A stretch of DNA of 64,000 nt from Vibrio splendidus (GCF_001557875.1 NZ_LNRF01000009.1:1-64000), one strand, 5' to 3'; numbered from the stretch's first letter, positions 44,091 through 53,942 are shown. Numbers and translations: made by a program. Notes: generated by a model from the sequence alone, not told the origin.

Positions 44091-46364
44091 GCTACTTGGT
44101 CTTTGGAACCAAGGTGAGCGCGCATCGGTTTGATCGAGCAAGTTGTATTGCTTATTCAGCACTTGGCCGCCGTCACGCGTGATCGGTAGCCAGGTAAAGC
44201 CAGCGCGGCTTGAGCTTGGTTTCACGGTGACTAAATCAAACGGAATCGACACGTAGAAGCCTTTGGTATAACTGCCTTCACCGTACTCTTCGGTTGTCAT
44301 GTCGGTTAAGCTGACAAACGCACCAGCAATCACGCCGCTCTTGAACTGCTTAGAGAAGTCGACACGAGTACCGATATCACCGGCAAGGAATTTACCAACG
44401 CCCACTTTCAGCAAGGTATCGCTCAAGAAGTCCCATTGTGGGGTGTAGTAACCGGTAATAAAGCCAGTCGTGCCTTTATCGATCACTTTGTACGTTCGGC
44501 TGCTGTCGTCTGGGTTAACTTGGATCTCTTCATCAAACGTACCAAACCAGCTTTCTGGATCGCGCTGGCTTATTGCTGTCATGTCTGCGCCAATCGCCCA
44601 GTTTTGGTTGAATGGACGATACAGGATTTCGCCACCCACACCCGCGAACATGCTCTCTAGGTAACCGCCGTAAGCTTGGGTGTAGATACCGCTGCCATAG
44701 TCTTCAAACCACGTCAGTTGTAAACGGTCTAAACGAACCGGATCATCAACATAAGACCGGAACAAGGTTCTTACCCTTGGTGTTTGGTCAGTGCCGTCTG
44801 ATGGGACGGTATAGTTAAACTTGTCGTAGTTATCGATTAAGTTAACGTACAAAGAGCCCGACAATTCAACATTGTTTAACGCCCAGAACGAAGCATTGGT
44901 GTATAAACCCAGGCTATATAAGTAGAAGTTTTCAGCCGAACCGAACGATTGCGCTAGGTTTGGTGAAATCGACACATCGAATCGTTCACGTCCATCATGA
45001 TAAATTACGGATTTCTTGCGCTCTAATTCGTGAGTATCGGTTGCATCACTGGTTTGAGCATTGAGATAACTGTTGTTAGCTGCCGCTTTGAACGCTTGGG
45101 CATCTACCGTTGTCTCGGTGAGTTCCAACGATTTGTCGTTTTCAATGATTTTGTAGGTGTCGATGTAATTCGGTACCGCGTTGGCAATCACGATCGCACC
45201 GCGTTCAAGGGCGATATCTCTGTCTCGGTATTTAACTTGAGTACCCTTTACTACAATGCTGTTATCGTCGACCAAGATTTGCGCTTGTTCATAGCCCGCG
45301 ACGGTTTCAAGTTCTTCTGCAAGGGCCACCATATCAATATCGTCAACCGTATCGACACCACTTGGGCGCAATTCTGCTGTTTCGGTATCTCGCCACACCG
45401 AATACATTTCATTGAAGTTGGTAGAGAGGTCGAAACCAAGGGTTAAAGTATCGCCTCGCTCATAGCTGACTTTAGCTGAGCCCCAATCGGTGAAACGATA
45501 CACAGCACCCACGTTCCATGGCGTGTGTTGTGTCATGTCGACACCACCACGCACAACAGGGAAGTCTTGAGAGTAATCGTTGCCATCGTATTCAAGCTTT
45601 AAGGTCAGAGGCTTATAAGGCGTTTGATATTCAAAGCCACCATAGATCGCCGCATCGCCTTTAAACCAACGCTCAAAATCGACACTACCGCCATTGCCTT
45701 TAGTATCTGACGGGCGATCGCAATATTTGTCACTGGCTTTGCACAATGGGTTGGTGAAGTTGCCACTGGTGCCCATGTATCCCCAAGCCATGCCCAAGGT
45801 AAAATCAACTGGGCCAAAACGTTTAGTGGCAGCAACAAACTCGCCATCAAATAGCCCAGTACCACCAAAATCACGCATACCGATCGACACTTCAGGTAAA
45901 TAGTACCCTTCTTCGATTAAGCGCAGTTTAAAGTCGATGCCTTTATCTGTGTATTTGGTACAGCCACTGAATGAGTTTTGTGAGCAGTCTTGGTCTGCGC
46001 CTCCGCTATAAAGCAGATCTTGTACTTGTGTGTAACGAATTGTGGTTTCAAGCCAAGGCATCACCTGTAGGCTCACGTTATAAAAGTAGTATTCGTTATT
46101 AAACGAGGCGCTAAAGTTGAATTCCCCTTCTGGTGCCATTCGGCCTGTTGGCATTTGCATTAAGCCAACACCACCAAAGTTCATTTGCGACGTTCTGTAT
46201 TCTGTGTCGTCAAATGATGATTTTTCTGCTCGAATCGAAGAGGAATCAATGGCTGTTTCTGCGCTAGCTGTTTCGGCAAAAACCGGCACACTGTTGGTCA
46301 TTAACAAGGCGCAGGTAACCGCTGTGCACACTGCCGATAGAGGGAATGATTTCTGTTTCAGCAT
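44079..46364 (-). CDS. yjbH: YjbH-family outer-membrane barrel protein
   Basis: The 761-aa protein has a signal peptide (about 1-30, ending PVFA) and is rich in alternating aromatic beta-strands. The early motif GGVGLMQMPTGRMAPEGEF is typical of YjbH/GfcD proteins linked to group 4 capsule and EPS secretion. It probably forms a large outer-membrane beta-barrel for polymer export. The start ATG overlaps the yjbG stop (TAATG). The last codons fall in a repeat unit. Confidence 0.9.
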   Translation of the reverse strand: MLKQKSFPLSAVCTAVTCALLMTNSVPVFAETASAETAIDSSSIRAEKSSFDDTEYRTSQMNFGGVGLMQMPTGRMAPEGEFNFSASFNNEYYFYNVSLQVMPWLETTIRYTQVQDLLYSGGADQDCSQNSFSGCTKYTDKGIDFKLRLIEEGYYLPEVSIGMRDFGGTGLFDGEFVAATKRFGPVDFTLGMAWGYMGTSGNFTNPLCKASDKYCDRPSDTKGNGGSVDFERWFKGDAAIYGGFEYQTPYKPLTLKLEYDGNDYSQDFPVVRGGVDMTQHTPWNVGAVYRFTDWGSAKVSYERGDTLTLGFDLSTNFNEMYSVWRDTETAELRPSGVDTVDDIDMVALAEELETVAGYEQAQILVDDNSIVVKGTQVKYRDRDIALERGAIVIANAVPNYIDTYKIIENDKSLELTETTVDAQAFKAAANNSYLNAQTSDATDTHELERKKSVIYHDGRERFDVSISPNLAQSFGSAENFYLYSLGLYTNASFWALNNVELSGSLYVNLIDNYDKFNYTVPSDGTDQTPRVRTLFRSYVDDPVRLDRLQLTWFEDYGSGIYTQAYGGYLESMFAGVGGEILYRPFNQNWAIGADMTAISQRDPESWFGTFDEEIQVNPDDSSRTYKVIDKGTTGFITGYYTPQWDFLSDTLLKVGVGKFLAGDIGTRVDFSKQFKSGVIAGAFVSLTDMTTEEYGEGSYTKGFYVSIPFDLVTVKPSSSRAGFTWLPITRDGGQVLNKQYNLLDQTDARSPWFQRPSSVKR

Positions 46365-47251
46365 TACAGGCCAACCTTATGACGTAGCAAATCGACGATA
46401 TCTTGGTTCAACGTTGAGAATTCTGATGGCAAAGAGTAAAACGCCATAAATACGATGGCACCTGGTGCTAGGTAAACCGGCTGTTCGTTCCAGTAAGCGT
46501 ATTGAATGGTTTGTACCACGCCATCTGGCTGAACAACATACGCCAAGCTTTTATCAGCGGATTCACCAATAAAGCCGTTCGGTAATGCATCGAGATAATC
46601 ATTCAAGGTTCCATGCTCAATCAGATTCATTGTTACCGACTCTTTCATTACACCCATCAACTGAATGGACGTTGGTCGTTGTGGTAAGTACAGAGAAAAG
46701 ACTTGAGTTTGACTGGCTGACGGCTTGTTAGCATGAGAACTTGAAACAAGCAGTGGGTTCTTGTCTGATTGCGAGATAACCGCATTGCGGTCTAACTCAA
46801 TAAAAACTCGATTGAGGTATTGGAAAGAAGCTAATTGTTGGTGCACTAAGTTTGCTTCTGGTTCTTCTACCGCTAGAGCTTCCAGTTGGTTAAATACGTT
46901 GTGCTTTTTTGTTTCGATAGCTTGAGTATTGGTTTTATCAAACAGTTGAGCTGAAAGGGGGAAGTAACCAATACTGTTGTTATCACTCACGTTAGAGCTA
47001 GCGTTCGCGTCGTCTAACACCTGAAGCAATCGAACGTTAGCTTTGTACTCAAGCGTTACACCTTGAAGAGGAAGTTCGATTGTTGTTTTAATCGAAGGCG
47101 TAACAACGTTAGATGCCGCAGAAGCATAGCTAACAGTGCACAGAGAGAACAGCGCGCTCAAAGCTAACAAGTTTCTCATCATTAACAGAGCTCTCACTAC
47201 TGGCAACCGACGTCCCGTCATTTTTGTTGCGTGATTAATATAATTCATCAT
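46364..47251 (-). CDS. yjbG: GfcC/YjbG-family capsule biosynthesis protein
   Basis: The 295-aa secreted protein matches the GfcC family by position and by segments such as GVVQTIQYAYWNEQPVYLAP and GAIVFMAFYSLPSEFSTLNQ (beta-grasp-type domains, with an amphipathic carboxy-terminal helix). A signal peptide begins at MMRNLLALSALF around residue 24, so a start near 47182 is possible. I keep 47251 because it lies 22 bp after yjbF with GGGTAA upstream. Confidence 0.85.
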   Translation of the reverse strand: MMNYINHATKMTGRRLPVVRALLMMRNLLALSALFSLCTVSYASAASNVVTPSIKTTIELPLQGVTLEYKANVRLLQVLDDANASSNVSDNNSIGYFPLSAQLFDKTNTQAIETKKHNVFNQLEALAVEEPEANLVHQQLASFQYLNRVFIELDRNAVISQSDKNPLLVSSSHANKPSASQTQVFSLYLPQRPTSIQLMGVMKESVTMNLIEHGTLNDYLDALPNGFIGESADKSLAYVVQPDGVVQTIQYAYWNEQPVYLAPGAIVFMAFYSLPSEFSTLNQDIVDLLRHKVGL

Positions 47252-47273
47252 TTTAATTCATTACCCTGACTCG

Positions 47274-47978
47274 TTAATTGCTTTGATAATGCTTAAGGAC
47301 GGTTAACTCAAGCCTTGTCATATCAGGGCCTAAATACTGTATGGTTTTAACCACTTTGCCTTTGCTATCGACCCAATATTCGTTGGTGATCTCTTGCTCT
47401 AACATTGGGAATTGAATTTTTTCTTGGAATTTCTTAGTCTCGATAGAGGCTAACGGTGTTTCTACCGTTTCGTTTCTCGCATACGTTCGGGTGATATTCG
47501 CTTTGTAGCCAAATCGATAGTTGGGTTGCCAGTCGTACACGGCTTGCCACTTTTGGGCACCGGGGTTAGCTGACACATCAAACGTAGAAGAAGCATCTGG
47601 TGACGAGCTGTTTGCAGAAGAGAATGTATTTAACGGTTGGAATGCCAAACCTAAAAGGTTTTCGTAAGGAAGCAATAAAGTTTGTATGATACGTCCATTT
47701 TCAGTGACGATCATCGCTTTGTCAGAAGACATCCACTTTAACTGCTCTGCGCCCGTTTGAGGGTTTTCACCGACGTAAGCTAAGACCATGAAGATTTTAC
47801 CTTGGTCATTCACTTCCGCATAAATGCTGGAATAAGGTAAGGTTTGAATGTATTCCTTGGATAGCTCAACATCAGAGCTTCCAAAAAAGGCTTCATCAAA
47901 AGTGGAATTTACGTCTTGAAACTGCTGAGAACAACCAGCAAGTAAAAGGCCAAGAGATATGATTAGAGGTTTAAGCAT
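47274..47978 (-). CDS. yjbF: YjbF/GfcB-family lipoprotein
   Basis: The 234-aa protein has a lipoprotein signal (MLKPLIISLGLLLAGCSQQF, C16 acylated). The carboxy-terminal beta-sheet domain includes NEYWVDSKGKVVKTIQYLGP. The family accompanies YjbG and YjbH in exopolysaccharide operons. The precise role is unknown. Confidence 0.9.
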   Translation of the reverse strand: MLKPLIISLGLLLAGCSQQFQDVNSTFDEAFFGSSDVELSKEYIQTLPYSSIYAEVNDQGKIFMVLAYVGENPQTGAEQLKWMSSDKAMIVTENGRIIQTLLLPYENLLGLAFQPLNTFSSANSSSPDASSTFDVSANPGAQKWQAVYDWQPNYRFGYKANITRTYARNETVETPLASIETKKFQEKIQFPMLEQEITNEYWVDSKGKVVKTIQYLGPDMTRLELTVLKHYQSN

Positions 47979-48033
47979 GACGAGTTCTGCTTCCTAGCAA
48001 TCGGGTTGCTGATGTCCAATATGAAAATCTGAT

Positions 48034-48071
48034 ATAAAAAAACCACTTTATGCTTTCACATAAAATGGTTT
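48034..48071 (-). terminator. attenuator-like terminator after yjbE
   Basis: On the minus strand AAACCATTTTATG pairs with CATAAAGTGGTTT (one mismatch) and runs into seven T. It should make a short abundant yjbE message with lower readthrough into yjbFGH. Confidence 0.75.
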
Positions 48072-48089
48072 TAAACGTCTACTCAAAAA

Positions 48090-48341
48090 TTATCGAGTAG
48101 TTGTTGTAGTTGTTGCACCGCTTTCGTTAGAAGCAACCGCTACAGCTGCTGCTACTGCTACTGCTGCTGTCGCTACTGCAACTGTTGTTGCTGTGCCAGC
48201 TGCTGCAGCAGATGCGCCAGCGCCTGCTGCTGCACCTGAGCTTGCGCCAGTACCAGTGCCTGCTGCCGCTGTAGTTTCAGCTGCAAATGCAGCACCAGAG
48301 AAGCTAACTGCTAACGCAGCTGCTAGAGCCATCTTTTTCAT
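48090..48341 (-). CDS. yjbE: small secreted Ala-rich protein, YjbE-like
   Basis: The 83-aa product has a signal peptide (MKKMALAAALAVSFSGAAFA) and then consists almost only of Ala, Gly, Thr, Val and Ser, ending in TTTTTTR. Position first in yjbEFGH and composition match the poorly understood YjbE/GfcA proteins. ATG 48341 with GGA upstream is preferred over 48353. Low complexity makes homology weak; the call rests on context. Confidence 0.78.
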   Translation of the reverse strand: MKKMALAAALAVSFSGAAFAAETTAAAGTGTGASSGAAAGAGASAAAAGTATTVAVATAAVAVAAAVAVASNESGATTTTTTR

Positions 48342-48374
48342 AATGATTTCCATTAATATAAACGTTTATATGCA

Positions 48375-48395
48375 GAGGGTGATTTTTACACCCTC
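48375..48395 (-). promoter_or_regulatory. hairpin in the yjbE leader
   Basis: A perfect 7-bp stem (GAGGGTG / CACCCTC) with loop TAAAAAT lies about 35 bp before the yjbE start. It may protect the message or control translation. A second inverted pair, AATCAG / CTGATT, lies next to it (48396-48424). The remaining sequence to 48611 holds no gene. Confidence 0.45.
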
Positions 48396-48611
48396 AATCA
48401 GTCGCTCAGCTTAAACAACTGATTGATCATGATAGGTAATAACTACAATCAAGTAAATGTATAAATCATAAGCAATACCTTATAAAGCATTATTTAGGAA
48501 ATAGCGTCACATAAAAATGGCCTTAGAGGATATGTGTAGCGCTGCAAAACTATGTTGGTATAACGCACAGGCCTGTACCTATGATTATAAGAGAGCATAA
48601 ACCATATCAAA

Positions 48612-49187
48612 CTAAACTCTATCACCAGAGCCTTTGCCTAACACGGTTTGAATAATGTACTGGAAATACAATTTAGTATTCAGCGTGTTAACCATGCGTT
48701 GATCCCACTCTGCTAGTTTTTTCGGTGTCGACATGTCGATGTCATTGATTTGAGCTAAACCCGTTACACCTGGTCTAACAGAAAGAACTCCTCTTGACTC
48801 TCTTTCGTCGATTAGTTCTTGCTGGTTGAACAGACATGGTCTTGGGCCAACTAAACTCATTTCACCTTTAAGCACGTTGTATAGCTGAGGGAGTTCATCC
48901 AGTTTCGTTTTACGCAAAAAACCACCTAATTTCGTTACAGAGCTCGCCCCAACTAAGTGAGTAGCAACAGACTTTGTATCCACTGGCATGGTTCGGAATT
49001 TGACTAAGGTGAATGGCTTTTTGTTACGTCCCACTCGAGTTTGAAAAAAAACAGGAGAACCGGTATCAAAATAGCCGATGATGCAAATGACGAGAAATAT
49101 TGGCCAAAGAAACAACAGACCAAAGAAAGCAAAAAAGAAATCTAACAAACGAATCAAAATGTATGCCTTAAAGCTCTGATTAAACAA
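48612..49187 (-). CDS. small phosphoglycosyl transferase (PglC/WreQ-like)
   Basis: The 191-aa protein is the minimal monotopic phosphoglycosyl transferase: a membrane hairpin (about 10-35), then SPVFFQTRVGRN, LVKFRTM, KLDELPQLYNVLKGEMSLVG, PRP and RPGVTGLAQIND. It links a sugar phosphate to undecaprenyl phosphate. With the reductase and dehydratase next to it the sugar is probably QuiNAc or a related 6-deoxy-HexNAc. It is the second initiating transferase in the window. Confidence 0.9.
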   Translation of the reverse strand: MFNQSFKAYILIRLLDFFFAFFGLLFLWPIFLVICIIGYFDTGSPVFFQTRVGRNKKPFTLVKFRTMPVDTKSVATHLVGASSVTKLGGFLRKTKLDELPQLYNVLKGEMSLVGPRPCLFNQQELIDERESRGVLSVRPGVTGLAQINDIDMSTPKKLAEWDQRMVNTLNTKLYFQYIIQTVLGKGSGDRV

Positions 49188-49274
49188 ATATGATGAATGG
49201 CATAAGTGCCGTTAATTAATAAAGTGTATCTTACTCACTTAAGAATATGAACGTAAGACCCCTCTTAAAGCATA

Positions 49275-50219
49275 TCAATGCGACTTCAAGTAGGCATCCA
49301 CCGTCTTTTTAATCCCTTCTTCAAAAGTTACGGGAGGTACCCATCCTAAGATCTCTTTCGTCAAACGAGTCTCAACCTGAAGGCTACCGCATATTCTCTG
49401 TGCAATGTGTTGTTTCTTTAATACTGAGGCTACCAATTGTATCCAGGACATTGGGATAGGTAAAAGCTTCGGTGTCTTATTCATTGATAAAGCGATAGTT
49501 TGCATTAATTGAGTAGTAGATACATCATGATCATCAGAAGCCAAGAAGGTATATCCCGGAGCTGAGGGGTGTTGACAACACGTCAGTATCAAACTGCAGA
49601 GATTCTCTAAATAAACCAAACTTCTTTGGTTCTTTATAGCACCAAACGGTAATGGAATACCTTTATCAATCATACGCATCATAGATAAGAAATTGGCTTT
49701 AACTCCCGGCCCATAAACTAGAGGCGGCCTAATGATAACCACTTCTATACCAGTCTCTTTTGACAACTTAGCCAACTCAACTTCGGCTTCATACTTACTC
49801 AGGCCGTAAGGATCATGTGGGATATGATTTAGGTCAGGATAAAATGGTGAGCCCGGCTCAGTAAATTCACCATTAACTTTAATAGAACTGACGAATACAA
49901 ACCTTTTAACACCAGCTTCAGCGGCTTGCTTTGCGAGGTTCAAAGTACCAAGCGTGTTTGTCTCTCGGTAGGCAGTTAAGGCATCTTGCTCACTTTCATT
50001 CATTTGATGCACTCGAGCGGCACAATGAACAACGCAATCCACACCGTCAAAAGCACCTGACCAATCGGTAGCTGAGTCAATAGAAGGGATAACCAAGCTA
50101 TTTGGCTGTGTTTGAATCGCTTTCCGCACTACAGGAACTACTTCCCATTCGCGTTCTTCTGACAGTCCAACAACTCGGGAACCAACAAAGCCCGTACTAC
50201 CCGTTACTAATACCTTCAC
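49275..50219 (-). CDS. NAD-dependent epimerase/reductase (WbpV-like)
   Basis: The 314-aa extended SDR has the NAD-binding motif TGSTGFVGSRVV and active-site YGLSKYE. Proteins of this type next to WbpM-like dehydratases reduce UDP-4-keto-6-deoxy-GlcNAc to UDP-QuiNAc. A 4-epimerase or FucNAc-forming role cannot be excluded from sequence alone. It is transcribed with the small sugar transferase. Confidence 0.8.
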   Translation of the reverse strand: MKVLVTGSTGFVGSRVVGLSEEREWEVVPVVRKAIQTQPNSLVIPSIDSATDWSGAFDGVDCVVHCAARVHQMNESEQDALTAYRETNTLGTLNLAKQAAEAGVKRFVFVSSIKVNGEFTEPGSPFYPDLNHIPHDPYGLSKYEAEVELAKLSKETGIEVVIIRPPLVYGPGVKANFLSMMRMIDKGIPLPFGAIKNQRSLVYLENLCSLILTCCQHPSAPGYTFLASDDHDVSTTQLMQTIALSMNKTPKLLPIPMSWIQLVASVLKKQHIAQRICGSLQVETRLTKEILGWVPPVTFEEGIKKTVDAYLKSH

Positions 50220-50395
50220 GAAATAACAACCTCACCCTGTACAAATAACAAACAATATCTACAGTAAAACTACTGAGCACCACATATCAATCAATTACAA
50301 CTAGCTTACCGCACTCAAGAACATTAAAATATCTTAGATATAATATTACTCACTACAGCTTACTAGCCTGATTTAGAAAATTACCAAGGAATATA

Positions 50396-52258
50396 ATGAT
50401 TAAGCCAATACGAGCTATTCTCAACACCAAGCGGAAAAATAAACGCTTAATCAGTATTGGTTACGACATATTCGCAATAGTAATATCAATCTATTTAGCT
50501 ATTGCTTTAAGGTTAGGCACATACTCTTTTGAACTAGGTTTAGACGAGTGGGTAACTTTACTCCTGACAATTTCAGTTACGATATTCACTTTCACCAAGC
50601 TTGGGATGTACCGAGCTGTACTACGCTACATGATGTTTCCTGCTGTCGGAAACATATTCCTTGCCGTATTTATCTCATCTCTAACCTTAGTGATGAGCGG
50701 ATTCTTTTTTCATACCTTTATCCCTAGAAGTGTTCCGTTTATCTACGCTGGGTTAGCAATACTTACATTGGGCGGACCAAGAATTATGATCCGTTCTGTC
50801 TATGATCAGATGATAAAGCGTAAAAAACCAAACGTATTTATCTACGGTGCAGGAGCGACTGGCCGTGAACTTGTATACGCTTTGATACATGGTGATGAAT
50901 ATAACCCTGTAGTTCTACTGGATGATGATCCAACGAAAAGAGGTAATATTTTATTTGGATTAAAAGTGCATCACCCAAGTGAATTCGAGCACCTTCAATC
51001 TCTTTATCAACCAGTAAAGTTGTTGCTAGCTATTAATAATATTAATAAAGGTAAGCGATTAAGACTCGTAGAAAAATTATCTGACTGGCCTATTGCTATT
51101 CAGTCCGTACCATCGGTAGAGGACATCGCAGCAGGCAAAGCTACAGCTACAGAGATCAAGGATCTCGATGTGGCAGATCTATTGGGAAGAGCGCCTATAA
51201 CACCTGACGATGAATTACTGGCTAAAAATATTCATAACAAATGTGTAATGGTAACAGGTGCCGGTGGCTCAATTGGTTCAGAGCTATGTCGCCAAATCTT
51301 GGCGCAGCAACCGAAAACATTGGTTCTATTCGAACTCAATGAGTACAACCTATACAAAATTGAGCAAGAACTACTTTCTACTAGGAAAAACTTAAAGAGC
51401 CAGACTCAGATCATTGCAGCTCTAGGCTCCGTCCAAAGGCAGAACCGCCTTGAAAAGTTGATCAATACTTATGAAATTGAAACCTTATATCATGCCGCCG
51501 CATACAAGCATGTTCCGCTGGTCGAGGACAATGTAGTAGAAGGAATTCGCAACAATGTATTTGGCACATTAACCTGTGCACAAGCTGCGATAGAATGTGG
51601 CGTGAAAAATTTCACCCTGATTTCAACAGACAAAGCTGTAAGACCGACGAATGTAATGGGGGCGAGTAAGCGGATGGCTGAACTCGTTCTTCAAGCACTT
51701 GCAGACAAAGGTACAGATACCATTTTTACCATGGTTAGATTTGGCAATGTATTAGGCTCTTCCGGTTCGGTAGTTCCGCTATTCAAGAAGCAAATCAAAG
51801 CTGGTGGCCCTGTTACTGTGACACACCCTGATATCATCCGCTATTTCATGTTAATACCAGAAGCCGCACAGCTTGTTATTCAGGCTGGAGCTATGGGCAA
51901 TAATGGCCAAGTGTTCGTGCTGGATATGGGCGAACCCGTTAAAATTCTAGACCTTGCAAAACGCATGGTGCACCTAATGGGCATGAAGGAAAGCCTTAGC
52001 TCAAACTCGGATGAAGGCGATATTGAAATCAAGTTTACAGGTCTAAGACCAGGGGAAAAACTATATGAAGAGCTTTTAATCGGGGACAATGTTGAAGGCA
52101 CTAGCCACGAAAAAATAATGACAGCGATGGAAAGTAAGCTCACCTGGCCAGAGATGCAGATACTCTTGTTCGAACTGGATGAATGCTGCCATGATTTTAA
52201 CGTGGACTGTATTAAGCGTATTTTACTTGAAGCACCTACTGGTTATAAAATACAATAA
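50396..52258 (+). CDS. membrane UDP-GlcNAc 4,6-dehydratase (WbpM-like)
   Basis: The 620-aa protein has four amino-terminal helices (about 20-130), a CoA-binding-like Rossmann domain (about 140-260), and a dehydratase domain with VMVTGAGGSIGSEL. The active-site motif reads NVMGASKR, with Met in place of Tyr, as in large WbpM/PglF-type dehydratases. It makes UDP-4-keto-6-deoxy-GlcNAc. CAAGGA lies before ATG 50396. It is the only plus-strand gene in the second locus and meets the next gene tail to tail (0-bp gap). Confidence 0.92.
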   Translation: MIKPIRAILNTKRKNKRLISIGYDIFAIVISIYLAIALRLGTYSFELGLDEWVTLLLTISVTIFTFTKLGMYRAVLRYMMFPAVGNIFLAVFISSLTLVMSGFFFHTFIPRSVPFIYAGLAILTLGGPRIMIRSVYDQMIKRKKPNVFIYGAGATGRELVYALIHGDEYNPVVLLDDDPTKRGNILFGLKVHHPSEFEHLQSLYQPVKLLLAINNINKGKRLRLVEKLSDWPIAIQSVPSVEDIAAGKATATEIKDLDVADLLGRAPITPDDELLAKNIHNKCVMVTGAGGSIGSELCRQILAQQPKTLVLFELNEYNLYKIEQELLSTRKNLKSQTQIIAALGSVQRQNRLEKLINTYEIETLYHAAAYKHVPLVEDNVVEGIRNNVFGTLTCAQAAIECGVKNFTLISTDKAVRPTNVMGASKRMAELVLQALADKGTDTIFTMVRFGNVLGSSGSVVPLFKKQIKAGGPVTVTHPDIIRYFMLIPEAAQLVIQAGAMGNNGQVFVLDMGEPVKILDLAKRMVHLMGMKESLSSNSDEGDIEIKFTGLRPGEKLYEELLIGDNVEGTSHEKIMTAMESKLTWPEMQILLFELDECCHDFNVDCIKRILLEAPTGYKIQ

Positions 52259-53017
52259 TTATGCCTTTCTACTTATTCGTTTTAATATACCATTGATTAA
52301 GTAAGAAATAAAAATAGATAATCTTTTGGGTATGCTGAATTCGTTGAAACTCATATAACTGAGAAATAGAGACGAAGCCATTTCTAGTTTATTGGAACTA
52401 GCCTGACTATCTCTAATGCGATATTTAGTTAAGCACGAATTTAGACCATGAAATACATTACCACCTCTGAGTAACATCACCCATAGCATAAAATCTTCGC
52501 GTTTAACATTTTCTGGAAACTTAAAGTCACTAATCTCAAAACTATCTACAATTACTGTAGACATCCCTATGTTAGTCAACTTTAAGTAAGTCGCGAGATC
52601 TAAAATATCTTTAGCTTCAGAGTAGCCTCTTCTATGTCCACCAATTTCGTTAATGAACGTATAGGACGTATGAGATATTTTAGCATTATTAGCTTTCATA
52701 AAAGCAACTTGTTCAGACAACTTCGATAAATCCCAGATGTCATCACTGTCAATAAAAGATAAGAATCTACCTTTAGAGTGTTTAATCGCGACATTCCGAC
52801 TATGTGCTACACCTTTATTTTGAACATTCTTGTATATCGAAACCTTATGATCATTCCCATACTTTGATTTAATGTAATCATAAGTGCCATCAGTTGAAGC
52901 ATCATCGACTATTATAAGCTCAAATGATTGGTAGGTTTGATTTATAACTGAATCAATTGATTCATCGATGTAATCAATTGAGTTATAACAAGGTAAAATT
53001 ACACTAACTTCTGGCAC
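52259..53017 (-). CDS. glycosyltransferase family 2
   Basis: The 252-aa GT-A enzyme begins PEVSVILPCYNSIDYIDESI. It has VDDASTDGTYDYI and the DXD motif SFIDSDD. GTG 53017 starts 14 bases inside the end of the upstream gene, implying coupled translation. It is the last gene of the minus-strand capsule operon. The sugar is unknown. Confidence 0.87.
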   Translation of the reverse strand: MPEVSVILPCYNSIDYIDESIDSVINQTYQSFELIIVDDASTDGTYDYIKSKYGNDHKVSIYKNVQNKGVAHSRNVAIKHSKGRFLSFIDSDDIWDLSKLSEQVAFMKANNAKISHTSYTFINEIGGHRRGYSEAKDILDLATYLKLTNIGMSTVIVDSFEISDFKFPENVKREDFMLWVMLLRGGNVFHGLNSCLTKYRIRDSQASSNKLEMASSLFLSYMSFNEFSIPKRLSIFISYLINGILKRISRKA

Positions 53018-53903
53018 TGTTCATATCTCTTACAGTTAAAACTTCGATACTATCACAAGAATCCCTGAAAAAATCGTATGTCTGTTTAAAGCGTTCTCTA
53101 TCATCACTTGTCATCAATTCAGTTGCATCAATCGATCTGACTGATGTATAAGGAAGTGCAGAAGATAGTATATATAAGGCTGTTGAATTAAATGAAACTA
53201 TCGAGGACGGTACATTACCGGAATAAATATAAGATTCGATCGAACTATCTATATTGCATACTTGACACACGTTCATATTTTCAAGCTGTTGAATAACTTC
53301 CAACTCTTCATATCGATGAGGAAAGAAAAATACTGGATACTCACTATTCTCTATAATTAATAACAGCAAATTTATATAATCAGTTCTGTCCAATATCCTA
53401 TTAAAAGAAAAAGCAGAACCTAATAAGTAAGTCGCTTTTTCCAAATTTCTATTATCATAAACATCTATTGGCAGTGATTGGATAGTTATAAATTCCGTAG
53501 ACTTCAAAGGAAGAATAGTTCGAATAGTACATTCTTTGTGGTTTTTGACCGAATCATTATATAGCTCTACTGTAGACATACCATCATCACAGTAAATTAT
53601 GCCATTCTTAAAAGGAACACATGCTACAACTTTCATCCAAAAGCTTTTATAGTCACCTACATAAATATTTCCTCTAAAGAAAAAATATCTAATAAAAAAA
53701 TAAAGTGAATATAGAGTTAATAAAAACTTGTTAGATCTCGGAGAAATAAAAGTTTTGACCTGAGAGCTGTGAGACAGTTTTTTAATCTTACTATCATTAC
53801 CTGTCTCTCCGTTTAACCTAGTCAAAATATATTTATTATCGAGATCAAGATCAATAGCTAAGGATAACTGTAATGGTGACTCTGTCAGTATTATGTTTTT
53901 CAT
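53004..53903 (-). CDS. GT52/polysialyltransferase-like glycosyltransferase
   Basis: The 299-aa protein begins KNIILTESPLQLSLAID, the usual opening of GT52-type enzymes (bacterial sialyl- and polysialyltransferase-like). Other visible motifs are IIYCDDGMSTVELY, FFFPHRYEELE and SIVSFNSTALYIL, which resemble the conserved D/E-D-G, H-P and S-S elements of that group. No sialic acid synthesis genes are in the window, so the donor is uncertain. Confidence 0.65.
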   Translation of the reverse strand: MKNIILTESPLQLSLAIDLDLDNKYILTRLNGETGNDSKIKKLSHSSQVKTFISPRSNKFLLTLYSLYFFIRYFFFRGNIYVGDYKSFWMKVVACVPFKNGIIYCDDGMSTVELYNDSVKNHKECTIRTILPLKSTEFITIQSLPIDVYDNRNLEKATYLLGSAFSFNRILDRTDYINLLLLIIENSEYPVFFFPHRYEELEVIQQLENMNVCQVCNIDSSIESYIYSGNVPSSIVSFNSTALYILSSALPYTSVRSIDATELMTSDDRERFKQTYDFFRDSCDSIEVLTVRDMNSARS

Positions 53904-53907
53904 TTAA

Positions 53908-53937
53908 ATAAAAAGAGAGTGATAAATCACTCTCTTT
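53908..53937 (-). terminator. intra-operon terminator downstream of yjbQ-like gene
   Basis: An 11-bp perfect stem, AAAGAGAGTGA / TCACTCTCTTT, is followed on the minus strand by TTTATTT. It would reduce transcription of the two glycosyltransferase genes that follow unless antitermination acts. Confidence 0.75.
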
Positions 53938-53942
53938 CCTTC

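Noticed and set aside
45030..45446. Plus-strand frame of 138 codons opposite yjbH
   Set aside because: It is antisense to a conserved barrel protein, with no start signals or domain.
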